A DNA stretch of 64,000 nucleotides from Flammeovirga kamogawensis (GCF_018736065.1 NZ_CP076128.1:1426001-1490000); one strand, 5' to 3'; counted from the first letter of the stretch, positions 18,786 to 28,863 are shown. The notes: generated from the letters alone by a model not told the origin. Made by a program: numbers and translations.

Positions 18786-20852
18786 TTAGTGTTTTACAAC
18801 TATTTTCTGATTAAAAGATTTTCCTTCAGCTTCACCTTTGATGTAATAAATACCATTTGGTAATGTAGAAACATCAAAACTTGTTGCTTTGCCATAGTCT
18901 TTAATTACTACACCAGCACTGTTAATTAGATGCATGCTATCCACAACTTTATTTATTTGGAAGCTTAATTTTGCGGGGTTAGGATAAATTATCATTTCTT
19001 GGGGTAATCCACCTTCAACAGATGTAATTTCAGCTTCAATTAGCTTTGCATAAAGGGTATAGTCTTGAGGTAATGCTGTTTCTATTACCTCAATTTTACT
19101 GTTTTCTTGGAAATCTGATGTTGTAAACCAACCTTCAAATGTATAGTTTTCTTTATCTACACCTACCAATGTGATGTTTTCATCATTAATAGTAAATGAC
19201 GTAACCCCTGTATAGCTATCATCCACTCCGTTGTATGAAATTGTAAATTCTTGGAGTGTCCATTTTGCATAAACAGAAAGATTACCCGTACTACCTTTTG
19301 GTAGAGAAGTAATAGGTTGCGTTAATTCTGCATCGGTAAACCAACCGGCAAAAGTATAGCCTAAACTATCTGCAGCTGTTAAAGTAATTTCTTCTTCAAT
19401 AGTATAAAATAATGGATTATTCTGTTCAGTACCATTATGGTAGGTAATTTCATAGTTAATTGGATTCCATTTTGCATATACATTTAATTCTCCGAAACTA
19501 CCTTTGGGAATTGACAAAATTGATTGCGTTAGTTCTGTGTCTGTAAACCAGCCTTCAAATGTGTATCCTAACTTATTAGTTTCAATTAAAGTAATTTCTT
19601 CATTTTCTATAGTATATTCTCTAGGGTTAGTATGTGTTCCTTCATTAAGGTAATTAATGGTATAGTCTATAATTGTTTCCTTACCATACAATGTAGTATC
19701 TCCAAATGATCCGATTGTAATTTCTGAAACTAAAGTATCATAATTGATAGATGTAAACCATTCTACTTTATAACCATCTCTGTCACCTTCATTTGACAAC
19801 TCTATTGTAGGAGTTTCTATTGTATATTCTGAAGGGTTATTATGTGCTGTAAATCCCCCTTCATAAGTTAACGTGTAATTTGATGGTGTCCATTTCCCAT
19901 AAATTGTTTTTCCTTCGACATTTTCTAAAGTAATTTCTACTGGTGTTTGATATGTGATATCAGTGTACCAACCTTCAAAAGGTTCATAGCCTTTTGCACT
20001 TAAATTATTAAAAATATCGGCTCCAAAAGTAGTTAGGTTAGATGGAAATTTAATTGATTCAATATTCTTATTTCCTAAAAATGCAAATCCCTTCAAATCA
20101 TCTACAGATTCAGGTATAACTAGTTGACCTGAAATCGAGTTTTCAAAAAAAGCATATCCACCTATTAATGTAAGAGTCTCAGGTAATTTTAATTCTCCTG
20201 ATATCGAATTACCATAAAATGCACCATCACCAATTTTTGTTAAACTACTAGGTAATATTAATTCTCCTGATATCAAATTATCATAAAATGCAGAACCTTC
20301 AATAACTGTTATAGTCTCAGGTAATTTTAATTCTCCTGATATCAAATTACCATAAAAAGTAGCAGCTTTAATTATTGTCAAACTACTTGGTAGTTTCAAT
20401 TCTCCTGATATTAAATTATTTGAAAAAGCCGCAATTCCAATTGAGTTTAAAGTTTCAGGAAGCTCTAAATGTCCAGAAATAAAATTTGTAAGAAATGCTC
20501 TATTACCTATTATTTGTAAAGAACTAGGTAATTTTAATTCTCCTGATATTAAATTCTCTCTAAATGATTCATTTCCAATCTCTATCATACTATTAGGAAA
20601 AATAACTGATGTTATTCCTTTATTCTGAAACACACCATTTGGGTTTTCCTTATCAGCAATTCCTAAAACAGTCTGCCCGTCTAACACTTCAGGAATAATA
20701 ATATCTCCACCAGCAGTATATGTTGTAGATTGAATATAACCATTTTCATCTACCACTACATCGTCATCAGTTAAAGTATACTGGCTATACGAGAGCGTAG
20801 GAATTAGTAGACTTAGCCATAAAAGCCAAGACATAGTTAAGCTTGTTTTCAT
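18786..20852 (-). CDS. BspA-type LRR / InlB B-repeat surface protein with T9SS tail (copy 1)
   Basis: A 688-residue secreted protein. Residues 1-23 form the signal peptide (ending LSYSQ). About nine BspA-type leucine-rich repeats of 22-24 residues follow at about 70-290 (consensus ISGELKLPSSLTxIGxxAFxxN). Then come about five Listeria-Bacteroides (InlB B/Flg_new) repeats at about 290-610, each ending G-[YF]-x-F-x-G-W-F-T then VYAKW. The last 75 residues are a T9SS sorting tail (IYPNPAKLSFQIN, LPNGIYYIKG, QKIVVKH). Family members act as adhesins or matrix binders. Compared with the adjacent paralogue, its LRR block uses mostly ISGELKLP units and is less homogenised. Confidence 0.88.
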   Translation of the reverse strand: MKTSLTMSWLLWLSLLIPTLSYSQYTLTDDDVVVDENGYIQSTTYTAGGDIIIPEVLDGQTVLGIADKENPNGVFQNKGITSVIFPNSMIEIGNESFRENLISGELKLPSSLQIIGNRAFLTNFISGHLELPETLNSIGIAAFSNNLISGELKLPSSLTIIKAATFYGNLISGELKLPETITVIEGSAFYDNLISGELILPSSLTKIGDGAFYGNSISGELKLPETLTLIGGYAFFENSISGQLVIPESVDDLKGFAFLGNKNIESIKFPSNLTTFGADIFNNLSAKGYEPFEGWYTDITYQTPVEITLENVEGKTIYGKWTPSNYTLTYEGGFTAHNNPSEYTIETPTIELSNEGDRDGYKVEWFTSINYDTLVSEITIGSFGDTTLYGKETIIDYTINYLNEGTHTNPREYTIENEEITLIETNKLGYTFEGWFTDTELTQSILSIPKGSFGELNVYAKWNPINYEITYHNGTEQNNPLFYTIEEEITLTAADSLGYTFAGWFTDAELTQPITSLPKGSTGNLSVYAKWTLQEFTISYNGVDDSYTGVTSFTINDENITLVGVDKENYTFEGWFTTSDFQENSKIEVIETALPQDYTLYAKLIEAEITSVEGGLPQEMIIYPNPAKLSFQINKVVDSMHLINSAGVVIKDYGKATSFDVSTLPNGIYYIKGEAEGKSFNQKIVVKH

Positions 20853-20951
20853 AATGAATGTTGAAATTTTAATTAATTTTTATTGTTTGTTTTTGCTATG
20901 TATGACATATTAAAGCATTTGCTTTTTTCAGTTTATACATTGGTTTTAATA

Positions 20952-20975
20952 AGCCCACGACTTAAGTCATGGGCT
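20952..20975. repeat. REP-like palindrome / possible terminator
   Basis: AGCCCACGACTTAAGTCATGGGCT is a 24-base palindrome with one mismatched pair. It lies between the two BspA-like genes, about 130 bases after the stop of the upstream copy, and can fold into a hairpin with a TTAA loop. Similar sequences recur as dispersed repeats in many genomes; only one is seen here. Confidence 0.5.
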
Positions 20976-21104
20976 AATGAGAATATCTTAATGAATTGAT
21001 GCTCATCCTTAATAGCCTATCTCTCTATTTGTCGGTTCCTTATTTCTATGTAAAAGGAATAGAAGAAATACACTAAGAAGACATCACTTTTCATTCAAAA
21101 AAGA

Positions 21105-23228
21105 TTAGTGTTTTACAACTATTTTCTGATTAAAAGACTTTCCTTCAGCTTCACCTTTGATGTAATAAATACCATTTGGTAATGTAGAAACATCAAAACT
21201 TGTTGCTTTGCCATAGTCTTTAACTACTACACCAGCACTGTTAATTAGAAGTATGCTATCCACTACTTTATTTATTTGGAAGCTTGCTTTTACGGGGATA
21301 GGGTAAACTATGATTTCCTGGAGTAATCCACCTTCAACAGATGTAATTTCAGCCTCAATTAGCTTTGCATAAAGAGTATAGTCTTGAGGTAATGCTGTTT
21401 CTATTACTTCAATTTTACTGTTTTCTTGGAAATCGGATGTTGTAAACCAACCTTCAAATGTATAGTTTTCTTTATCTACACCTACCAATGTGATGTTTTC
21501 ATCATTAATAGTAAATGATGTAACCCCTGTATAACTATCATCCACTCCGTTGTATGAAATTGTAAATTCTTGAAGTGTCCATTTTGCATAAACAGAGAGG
21601 TTACCCGTACTACCTTTTGGTAGAGAAGTAATAGGTTGCGTTAATTCTGCATCGGTAAACCAACCGGCAAAAGTATAGCCTAAACTGTCTGCAGCTGTTA
21701 AAGTAATTTCTTCTTCAATAGTATAAGATGATGGATTACTCTGTTCAGTACCATTATGGTAGGTAATTTCATAGTTAATTGGATTCCACTTTGCATATAC
21801 ATTTAATTCTCCGAAACTACCTTTGGGAATTAACGAAATTGATTGCGATAATTCTGCATCGGTAAACCAACCGGCAAAAGTATAGCCTAAACTATCTGTT
21901 GGATTTTTAAATATGATTGTTTCACTTTCTATAGTATAAGTAAAAGGATTAGTATGTGTTCCTTCGTTAGGATAATTAATGTCATACTCTATTATTGCCT
22001 CTTTACCATACAAAGTCCTATCTCCGAATGACCCAAGTGTAATTTCTGAAACCATGTTATCATAATTAGTAGATGAAAACCATTCTACTTTATAACCATC
22101 TCTATCGCCTTTAGTTGATAATTCTATAGTAGGAGTTTCTACATTATAGTTAAGTGGATTATTATGAATAATAAATCCGCCCTCGTACATTAAAGCATAT
22201 TCAATAATTTCCCATTTCCCATAAATTGTTTGTCCTTTGACATTTTCTAAAGTAAGCTCTACTGGTGTTTCGTAAGTAATATCAGTGTACCAACCTTCAA
22301 AAGGTTCATAGCCCTCGGCACTTAAATCTTTAAATACATTGGTTCCAAAAGTAGTTAGGTTAGATGGGAATTTAATTGAAGTAATATGAAAATTACTAAA
22401 AAAAGTATAATCGTTAATTTCAGTTAAACTAGATGGAAGAACTAATTCACCTGATATATTATTACGAGAAAAAGCACTAGAACCAATTGAAATTAAACTT
22501 TCAGGAAAAATCACACTTGAAATATTATTACGAGAAAAAGCACTAGAACCAATTGAAATTAAACTTTCAGGAAAAATTACACTTGAAATATTATTATGAG
22601 AAAAAGCACTAAAACCAATTGAAATTAAACTTTCAGGAAAAATTACACTTGAAATATTATTATCATAAAAAGCATAAGATCCAATTTCAGTTAAACCGAA
22701 TGGAAGAACTAATTCACCTGATATATCATTAAAAGCAAAAGCATAAGATCCAATTTCAGTTAAACTTTCAGGGAAAATTACACTTGAAATATTATTATCA
22801 TAAAAAGCATAAGCTCCAATTTCAGTTAAACCGAATGGAAGAACTAATTCACCTGATATATCATTACGAAAAAAAGCTCTAGAACCAATTGAAATTAAAC
22901 TTTCAGGAAAAATTACACTTGAAATATTATTATCATAAAAAGCATAAGCTCCAATTTCAGTTAAACCGGATGGAAAAATTACTGATGTTATTCCTTTTTC
23001 CTGAAACACTCCATTTGGGTACTCTTTATCAGCAATTCCCAAAACAGTCTGCCCGTCTAACACCTCAGGGATAATAATATCTCCACCAGCAGTATATGTT
23101 GTAGATTGAATATAACCATTTTCATCTACCACTACATCGTCATCAGTTAAAGTATACTGGCTATACGAGAGCGTAGGAATTAGTAGACTTAGCCATAAAA
23201 GCCAAGACATAGTTAAGCTTGTTTTCAT
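21105..23228 (-). CDS. BspA-type LRR / InlB B-repeat surface protein with T9SS tail (copy 2)
   Basis: A 707-residue paralogue of the downstream gene with an almost identical signal peptide, first 75 residues and last 200 residues. Its LRR block has about ten repeats, alternating ISSVIFPESLISIGSxAF and ISGELVLPFGLTEIGxYAF types. Several neighbouring units are identical over 66 bases, showing recent expansion by slippage or unequal exchange. About five InlB B-type repeats follow, then the T9SS tail (VYPIPVKASFQIN to KIVVKH); here the usual YPNP is YPIP. Exported and surface-attached; a ligand-binding or adhesive role is the family expectation. Confidence 0.88.
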   Translation of the reverse strand: MKTSLTMSWLLWLSLLIPTLSYSQYTLTDDDVVVDENGYIQSTTYTAGGDIIIPEVLDGQTVLGIADKEYPNGVFQEKGITSVIFPSGLTEIGAYAFYDNNISSVIFPESLISIGSRAFFRNDISGELVLPFGLTEIGAYAFYDNNISSVIFPESLTEIGSYAFAFNDISGELVLPFGLTEIGSYAFYDNNISSVIFPESLISIGFSAFSHNNISSVIFPESLISIGSSAFSRNNISSVIFPESLISIGSSAFSRNNISGELVLPSSLTEINDYTFFSNFHITSIKFPSNLTTFGTNVFKDLSAEGYEPFEGWYTDITYETPVELTLENVKGQTIYGKWEIIEYALMYEGGFIIHNNPLNYNVETPTIELSTKGDRDGYKVEWFSSTNYDNMVSEITLGSFGDRTLYGKEAIIEYDINYPNEGTHTNPFTYTIESETIIFKNPTDSLGYTFAGWFTDAELSQSISLIPKGSFGELNVYAKWNPINYEITYHNGTEQSNPSSYTIEEEITLTAADSLGYTFAGWFTDAELTQPITSLPKGSTGNLSVYAKWTLQEFTISYNGVDDSYTGVTSFTINDENITLVGVDKENYTFEGWFTTSDFQENSKIEVIETALPQDYTLYAKLIEAEITSVEGGLLQEIIVYPIPVKASFQINKVVDSILLINSAGVVVKDYGKATSFDVSTLPNGIYYIKGEAEGKSFNQKIVVKH
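22340..22991 (-). repeat. 66-bp coding tandem repeats (BspA LRR units)
   Basis: Units of 66 bases (22 residues) recur with very high identity. For example the segment beginning AAACTTTCAGGAAAAAT starts at 22495 and again at 22561, and later in the block. The protein reads ISSVIFPESLISIGSSAFSRNN in consecutive units. Confidence 0.85.
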
Positions 23229-24024
23229 AATGAATGTTGAAATTTTAATTAATTTTTATTGTTTGTTTTTGCTATATATAACGTTTTAACAACGTTGTTT
23301 TTTTTATATGATTGAGAAATTTCTGTACTATAAAAAGTATGTATATCATTGGGACACACTGAGGAATTTATACCTGAAATAGTAATAAATTGTTCATAAT
23401 TAGAATTATGAACTAAACTATTGGATTTACCATAAGTCTAATAAACACAGATTGGATTAGTTTTCTTTATAAAATTATTTATATAAGAATTATCTAGGTT
23501 AGCCCTAAAAATTGATGTTCTTATTTTTATCAGTATTAGTTTAGTATTAAAAGTAAAGTACAAAAAGATATGCTCTTGCTGTAGATACTTTTTCTAAGTA
23601 ATAGTTAAGTTTACTTTCATTAATAGTTATTGAAATTTTAGTCTTTTTTTTTGCTTGCATGTACTTTGTAAATCGTCAATTATGTACGACGCTACAATTT
23701 AATTGTTAGAATTTGGTTTCTTACTTTCTATATTTATATCTCAGATATCTTCTACCTGATATAAATAAGCATGTAAGAAATATGAGTTAAAGGTAATAAT
23801 TTTTATTTTAAATATTAAGATTTTTCTAATGATTTTGAACTACTTAAGTAATAAATGAGATTTTTTATTTTTATATAACTGAGATACTAATATTTTTTAC
23901 CTCACCCATAGTATTAACATAATAAAATTTACTTATGCATTCCTAATGTAATAATGAAGAGCCTATTTTGAAGAGACTGATTAGTTATCTTGAAGTCTAA
24001 AAAATCTTACTCCCTACCCACAAA
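23229..24024. other. AT-rich gap with palindromes, no gene recognised
   Basis: About 800 bases between the LRR lipoprotein array and the BspA pair. No credible gene is seen on either strand. It contains GTTCATAATT-AG-AATTATGAAC at 23392-23413 (10-bp perfect arms). It also contains a longer imperfect inverted repeat at 23717-23780, in which TTTCTTAC...TATTTATATC pairs with GATATAAATA...GTAAGAAA. The last 25 bases before 24025 match the spacer that separates the LRR genes. Confidence 0.6.
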
Positions 24025-25182
24025 TTACCTTCTCTCCACTCCTGGTTTTGAACCATATTTATGATAAATCTCAAAGGCATCGTCTATACAAGAGGGCATC
24101 CATTCCCAAGGATTACGTCTTGTTGCAAAATATTTCATCTTTTTAAGATTACAGATGGAAGCAGGAAGAGTTGTTAAGTGGTTATATTCTACATGAAAAC
24201 TAAAAATCTCTGTACAATTACCTATTTCTGATGGAATAGATGTTAGTTTATTGTCATCAAGGTATAAAGTACTAAGTTTTGTAAGATTACCAATCTCACT
24301 GGAAAGAGATATAAGTTTATTACTCTCTAAGTTTAGATATTCTATTTGATTGCATTTCCAAACAAAATCTGGTACAGTTTGCAAATCCATTTCAGATAAT
24401 GTAATATTTATCAAAGAATCAATTAACCAAAGGCTATCTGGAAAGGATTTTAAATTAACACACCCTTTCAAATGTAAATTCCTTAATTTAGATAGTTTTT
24501 TTATTGAGAAGGGAAGTGCGTTGAGGTTAGGATTACCGCTTATTGACAAACCTCTTAATTGATGTAAATTACCAATGTTTTTAGGTAATGTTTTAATTAA
24601 ATTATCTGCTATAGTAAACACTTCTAAAGTTGTTATAGAACAAATTTCAGCAGGAACTTTTTTTATCTTATTCTGAGATAAAGATAACTTCTTAAGCTTA
24701 TCTAGTTTATTGATATCCTTTGGTATAGAAGTAATTTCATTATTATTTAACAATAAATATTCTAGCTTATGAAAATTAAGGAAGAAAGGGGGGATTTCAG
24801 TGAGATTACAGTTATAAACCTCTAAATATTCTAAGTTTTTGATTTCTTTCAATAAAGATATATTATCATTCAATTTTGGAAATTTTGAAAAACTTATGAC
24901 ATCTATAGAATCCATTTTTTTATTTATATCATTGTACCAATCATCTAAATTATCACTATAACCTCTAAAATGTATCCAATACATATCCCTCTCGTCTAAC
25001 CCAAATGTTGAATCTGGATACTTTTTCTTTATAAATTCGAGAAATGGTGTCGTTTTCTCATCTTCAGCTGATATATAACTACAAGATGAAAATATCAATA
25101 AACTAATTAAAACTATTATTCTATTTCCAATAATCTGACGCATAACTTCTAAATCTATGAATGACACCTTCTCTTTTCTCAT
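24025..25182 (-). CDS. LRR lipoprotein, array copy 8 (N-type A, LRR-type x)
   Basis: The 385-residue product has a short leader (MRKEKVSFIDLEV), then an internal Met that opens a lipoprotein signal (MRQIIGNR, hydrophobic core, IFSSC), so Cys34 is the likely lipidated residue. After an acidic linker (SAEDEK), residues about 40-125 form the variable N-domain, type A (KKYPDSTFGLDERDMYW). About ten 23-residue LRRs of the LxxLxLxxNxLxxIP kind follow; the penultimate block is type x (LQTVPDFVWKCNQIEYLNL). The C-terminal cap ends KYGSKPGVERR. The C-terminal half is almost the same as in copy 2, whereas the N-domain is that of copy 1. This is the last gene before the intergenic gap. The function is unknown; a surface or periplasmic binding role is inferred. 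Confidence 0.85.
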   Translation of the reverse strand: MRKEKVSFIDLEVMRQIIGNRIIVLISLLIFSSCSYISAEDEKTTPFLEFIKKKYPDSTFGLDERDMYWIHFRGYSDNLDDWYNDINKKMDSIDVISFSKFPKLNDNISLLKEIKNLEYLEVYNCNLTEIPPFFLNFHKLEYLLLNNNEITSIPKDINKLDKLKKLSLSQNKIKKVPAEICSITTLEVFTIADNLIKTLPKNIGNLHQLRGLSISGNPNLNALPFSIKKLSKLRNLHLKGCVNLKSFPDSLWLIDSLINITLSEMDLQTVPDFVWKCNQIEYLNLESNKLISLSSEIGNLTKLSTLYLDDNKLTSIPSEIGNCTEIFSFHVEYNHLTTLPASICNLKKMKYFATRRNPWEWMPSCIDDAFEIYHKYGSKPGVERR

Positions 25183-25233
25183 TGTTTATTAGTTTTTAGC
25201 TGAGTATAAAAAAACATACTATCTACACACGAA

Positions 25234-26394
25234 TTACCTTCTCTCCACTCCTGGTTTTGAACCATTTTTATGATAAATTTCAAAGGCATCGTCTATACAA
25301 GAGGGCATCCATTCCCAGGGATTACGCCTTGTTGCAAAATATTTCATCTTTTTGAGATTACAGATGGAAGCAGGAAGAGTTGTTAGGTGGTTATATTCTA
25401 CATGAAAACTAAAGATCTCTGTACAATTACCTATTTCCGATGGAAGCGATGTTAGCTTATTGTCGTCCAATTCTAATTTCTCTAAATTAATTAGATTACC
25501 TATACTTGGTGAAATAGATGTGAGTTGATTACTGCTAAGACGTAAAATTTTTATTTGATCGCACTTCCATACAAAATCTGGAACTTTGGTTAATTCCATT
25601 TCAGAGAGTGTTATCTTTATTAAAGAATCAATTAACCAAAGGCTATCAGGAAAGGATTTTAAATTAACACACCCTTTCAAATGTAAATTCCTTAATTTAG
25701 ATAGCTTTTTTATTGAGGAGGGAAGTGCGTTGAGGTTAGGATTACCGCTTATTGATAAACCTCTTAATTGATGTAAATTACCAATGTTTTTTGGTAATGT
25801 TTTAATTAAATTATCTGCTATAGAAAATACTTCTAAAGTAGTTATAGAACAAATTTCAGCAGGAACTTTTTTTATCTTATTCTGATATAAAGATAACTTC
25901 TTAAGCTTATCTAGTTTATTGATATCCTTTGGTATAGAAGTAATTTCATTATTATTTAACAATAAATATTCTAGCTTATCAAAATTAAGGAAGAAAGGGG
26001 GAATTTCATCTAATTTACTTTCAATAATCTGTAATTTGGATAGATTCTTAAATTTTTTCAAGTGAATTAAATCTTGAGAAATATTTTCATAATAAATAAA
26101 AGTAAAACTAGAAATTGAATCTTCTTTATTTCTAAAAATAGAATACCACTCTTCTAAAGAGTCTCCTCTATTACCCCAAAAAGAAACCCAATACATTCCT
26201 TCATCATTTATACCAAAATCTGATTTAGGAAAATTCTTCTTCAATTCTTTCAAAAAAGGTGTTTCTCTATCCTCTTCTGCTGAAAAAATATTACAAGCAG
26301 AGAGTATCAATAAACTAATTAAGAGTATTATTCTATTTCCAATAATCTGACGCATAACTTCTAAGTCTATGAATGACACCTTCTCTTTTCTCAT
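25234..26394 (-). CDS. LRR lipoprotein, array copy 7 (N-type B, LRR-type y)
   Basis: The 386-residue product has a lipobox ILSAC and the linker NIFSAEED. The N-domain is type B (KNFPKSDFGINDEGMYW, then IYYENISQDLIHLKKF), shared with copies 4 and 6. The LRR block is type y (LTKVPDFVWKCDQIKILRL, SISPSIGNLINLEKLEL). The C-terminal cap carries FATRRNPWEWMPSC and ends KNGSKPGVERR. B with y here and B with x in copy 6 means the two halves have been exchanged. The true start may be the internal Met at codon 14, because copy 1 of the array has only that one. Confidence 0.85.
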   Translation of the reverse strand: MRKEKVSFIDLEVMRQIIGNRIILLISLLILSACNIFSAEEDRETPFLKELKKNFPKSDFGINDEGMYWVSFWGNRGDSLEEWYSIFRNKEDSISSFTFIYYENISQDLIHLKKFKNLSKLQIIESKLDEIPPFFLNFDKLEYLLLNNNEITSIPKDINKLDKLKKLSLYQNKIKKVPAEICSITTLEVFSIADNLIKTLPKNIGNLHQLRGLSISGNPNLNALPSSIKKLSKLRNLHLKGCVNLKSFPDSLWLIDSLIKITLSEMELTKVPDFVWKCDQIKILRLSSNQLTSISPSIGNLINLEKLELDDNKLTSLPSEIGNCTEIFSFHVEYNHLTTLPASICNLKKMKYFATRRNPWEWMPSCIDDAFEIYHKNGSKPGVERR

Positions 26395-26445
26395 TGTTTA
26401 TTAGTTTTTAGCTGAGTATAAAAAAACATACTATCTACACACAAA

Positions 26446-27606
26446 TTACCTTCTCTCCACTCCTGGTTTTGAACCATTTTTATGATAAATCTCAAATGCA
26501 TCATCTATACAAGAGGGCATCCATTCCCAGGGATTACGCCTTGTTACAAAATATTTCATCTTTTTGAGATTACAGATGGAAGCAGGAAGAGTTGTTAAGT
26601 GGTTATATTCAACTTGAAAAATAAAGATCTCTGTACAATTACCTATTTCTGATGGAATTGATGTTAGTTTATTGTCATCAAGATATAAAGTTCTAAGTTT
26701 TGTAAGATTACCAATCTCACTGGAAAGAGATATAAGTTTATTACTCTCTAAGTTTAGATATTCTATTTGATTGCATTTCCAAACAAAATCTGGTACAGTT
26801 TGTAAATCCATTTCAGATAACGTAATATTTTTCAAAGAATCAATTAACCAAAGGCTATCTGGAAAAGATTTTAAATTTAAACACCCATTCAAATGTAAAC
26901 TCCTTAATTTAGATAGCTTTTTTATTGAGGAGGGAAGTGCGTTGAGATTAGGATTACCGCTTATTGACAAACCTCTTAATTGATGTAAATTACCAATGTT
27001 TTTGGGTAATGTTTTAATTAAATTACCTGCTATCGTAAACTCTTCTAAAGTTGTTATTGAGCAAATTTCAGTAGGTATTTTTTTTATCTTATTCTGAGAT
27101 AAAGATAACTTCTTAAGCTTATCTAGTTTATTGATATCCTTTGGTATAGAAGTAATTTCATTATTATTTAACAATAAATATTCTAGCTTATCAAAATTAA
27201 GGAAGAAAGGGGGGATTTCATCTAATTTACTTTCAATAATCTGTAATTTGGATAGTTTCTTAAATTTTTTCAAGTGAATTAAATCTTGAGAAATATTTTC
27301 ATAATAAATAAAAGTAAAACTAGAAATTGAATCTTCTTTATTTCTAAAAATAGAATACCACTCTTCTAAAGAGTCTCCTCTATTACCCCAAAAAGAAACC
27401 CAATACATTCCTTCATCATTTATACCAAAATCTGATTTAGGAAAATTCTTCTTCAATTCTTTCAAAAAAGGTGTTTCTCTATCCTCTTCTGCTGAAAAAA
27501 TATTACAAGCAGAGAGTATCAATAAACTAATTAAGAGTATTATTCTATTTCCAATAATCTGACGCATAACTTCTAAATCTATGAATGACACCTTCTCTTT
27601 TCTCAT
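26446..27606 (-). CDS. LRR lipoprotein, array copy 6 (N-type B, LRR-type x)
   Basis: The 386-residue product has the same signal and N-domain (type B) as copy 7, differing by isolated residues (FKKLSKL for FKNLSKL). The penultimate block is type x with private changes (LRTLYLDDN; EIFIFQVEYN). The mid-block reads LKNITLSEMDLQTVP and SLHLNGCLNLKSFP, the most diverged of its region. The cap has FVTRRNP and ends KNGSKPGVERR. LRRs of this class form a curved solenoid that binds protein or glycan ligands on the concave face. No enzymatic domain is present. Confidence 0.85.
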   Translation of the reverse strand: MRKEKVSFIDLEVMRQIIGNRIILLISLLILSACNIFSAEEDRETPFLKELKKNFPKSDFGINDEGMYWVSFWGNRGDSLEEWYSIFRNKEDSISSFTFIYYENISQDLIHLKKFKKLSKLQIIESKLDEIPPFFLNFDKLEYLLLNNNEITSIPKDINKLDKLKKLSLSQNKIKKIPTEICSITTLEEFTIAGNLIKTLPKNIGNLHQLRGLSISGNPNLNALPSSIKKLSKLRSLHLNGCLNLKSFPDSLWLIDSLKNITLSEMDLQTVPDFVWKCNQIEYLNLESNKLISLSSEIGNLTKLRTLYLDDNKLTSIPSEIGNCTEIFIFQVEYNHLTTLPASICNLKKMKYFVTRRNPWEWMPSCIDDAFEIYHKNGSKPGVERR

Positions 27607-27657
27607 TGTTTATTAGTTTTTAGCTGAACATAAAAAAACATACTATCTACACACAAA

Positions 27658-28812
27658 TTACCTTCTCTCCACTCCTGGTTTTGAACCATTTTTATGATAA
27701 ATCTCAAAGGCATCATCTATACAAGAGGGCATCCATTCCCAGGGATTACGCCTTGTTACAAAATATTTCATCTTTTTGAGATTACAGATGGAAGCAGGAA
27801 GAGTTGTTAAGTGGTTATATTCAACTGAAAAGTCATATATATTTGTGCAATTACCTATTTCTGTCGGAAGAGATGTTAGTTCATTATCATCTAAAGATAA
27901 CGCTTCGAGGTTAATTAGATTACCTATACCTGGTGAAATAGATGTGAGTTGATTACTACTAAGACGTAAAATTTTTATTTGATCGCACTTCCATACAAAA
28001 TCTGGAACTTTGGTTAATTCCATTTCAGAGAGTGTAATATTTATTAAAGAATTGAGTAACCAAAGGCTATCAGGAAAAGATTTTAAATTAACACACCCAT
28101 TCAAATTTAAATGCCTTAATTTAGATAGCTTTTTTATTGAGGAAGGAAGTGCGTTGAGGTTAGGATTACCACTTATTGACAAACCTCTTAATTGATGTAA
28201 ATTACCAATGTTTTTTGGTAATGTTTTAATTAAATTATCTGATATAGTAAACTCTTCTAAAGTTGTTATAGAGCAAATTTCAGCAGGAATTTTTTTTATC
28301 TTATTCTGATGTAAATATAATTTCTTAAGCTTATCTAGTTTATTGATATCCTTTGGTATAGAAGTAATTTTGTTATCCTCTAGTAATAAATATTCTAATT
28401 TCTCGAAAGTGAGAAAGAAAGGGGGGATTTTGGTGAGATTGCAATTATGAATTCCTAAATAATTTAAATTTTCAAAACTACTTAGACTATCTATCATTAT
28501 GTCTAAATCTGAAAATTCTTCGAAGACAAGGTAATCTATTGAGTCTCTTTTATGCTTAATATCTGAATACCAATTTATAATGGAATCATTATAGCCTCTA
28601 AATTGAATCCAATAATACCCTTTATCTAGACCATAACTAGAATCCGGATATTTACTTGATAATTCTTTCAAAAAAGGTGTTTCTCTACCCTCTTCTGCTG
28701 AAAAAATATTACAAGCAGAGAGTATCAATAAACTAATTAAGAGTATTATTCTATTTCCAATAATCTTACGCATAACTTCTAAATCTATGAATGACACCTT
28801 CTCTTTTCTCAT
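27658..28812 (-). CDS. LRR lipoprotein, array copy 5 (unique N-type C, variant y block)
   Basis: The 384-residue product has lipobox ILSAC; the second Met reads MRKIIGNR. The N-domain is unique to this copy, type C (SSKYPDSSYGLDKGYYW, FEEFSDLDIMIDSLSSF), two residues shorter than type B. The LRR block is a y variant (SPGIGNLINLEALSLDDNELTSLPTEIGNCTNIYDFSVEYN), also unique. This makes copy 5 the most divergent of the array, a possible donor of new sequence or a relic of an older copy. Cap and last residues are as in the others. Confidence 0.85.
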   Translation of the reverse strand: MRKEKVSFIDLEVMRKIIGNRIILLISLLILSACNIFSAEEGRETPFLKELSSKYPDSSYGLDKGYYWIQFRGYNDSIINWYSDIKHKRDSIDYLVFEEFSDLDIMIDSLSSFENLNYLGIHNCNLTKIPPFFLTFEKLEYLLLEDNKITSIPKDINKLDKLKKLYLHQNKIKKIPAEICSITTLEEFTISDNLIKTLPKNIGNLHQLRGLSISGNPNLNALPSSIKKLSKLRHLNLNGCVNLKSFPDSLWLLNSLINITLSEMELTKVPDFVWKCDQIKILRLSSNQLTSISPGIGNLINLEALSLDDNELTSLPTEIGNCTNIYDFSVEYNHLTTLPASICNLKKMKYFVTRRNPWEWMPSCIDDAFEIYHKNGSKPGVERR

Positions 28813-28863
28813 TGTTTATTAGTTTTTAGCTGAACATAAAAAATCTTACTCCCTACCCACAAA

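Larger units (their letters stand above)
18677..23280 (-). repeat. Tandem gene duplication of the BspA-like locus
   Basis: Two copies of one unit: about 18,677-20,905 and about 21,001-23,280. Besides the coding ends, roughly 100 bases after each stop codon (with TTGTCGGTTCCTTATTTCTA) and about 50 bases before each start codon (with AATTTTTATTGTTTGTTTTT) are nearly identical. The signal-peptide and last 200-residue coding regions match almost exactly, while the central BspA repeats have diverged. Confidence 0.85.

Noticed and set aside
23288-23299. AACAACGTTGTT palindrome followed by a T run as a terminator
   Set aside because: The palindrome has no room for a loop and lies upstream of a minus-strand gene, so it is probably chance in AT-rich sequence.
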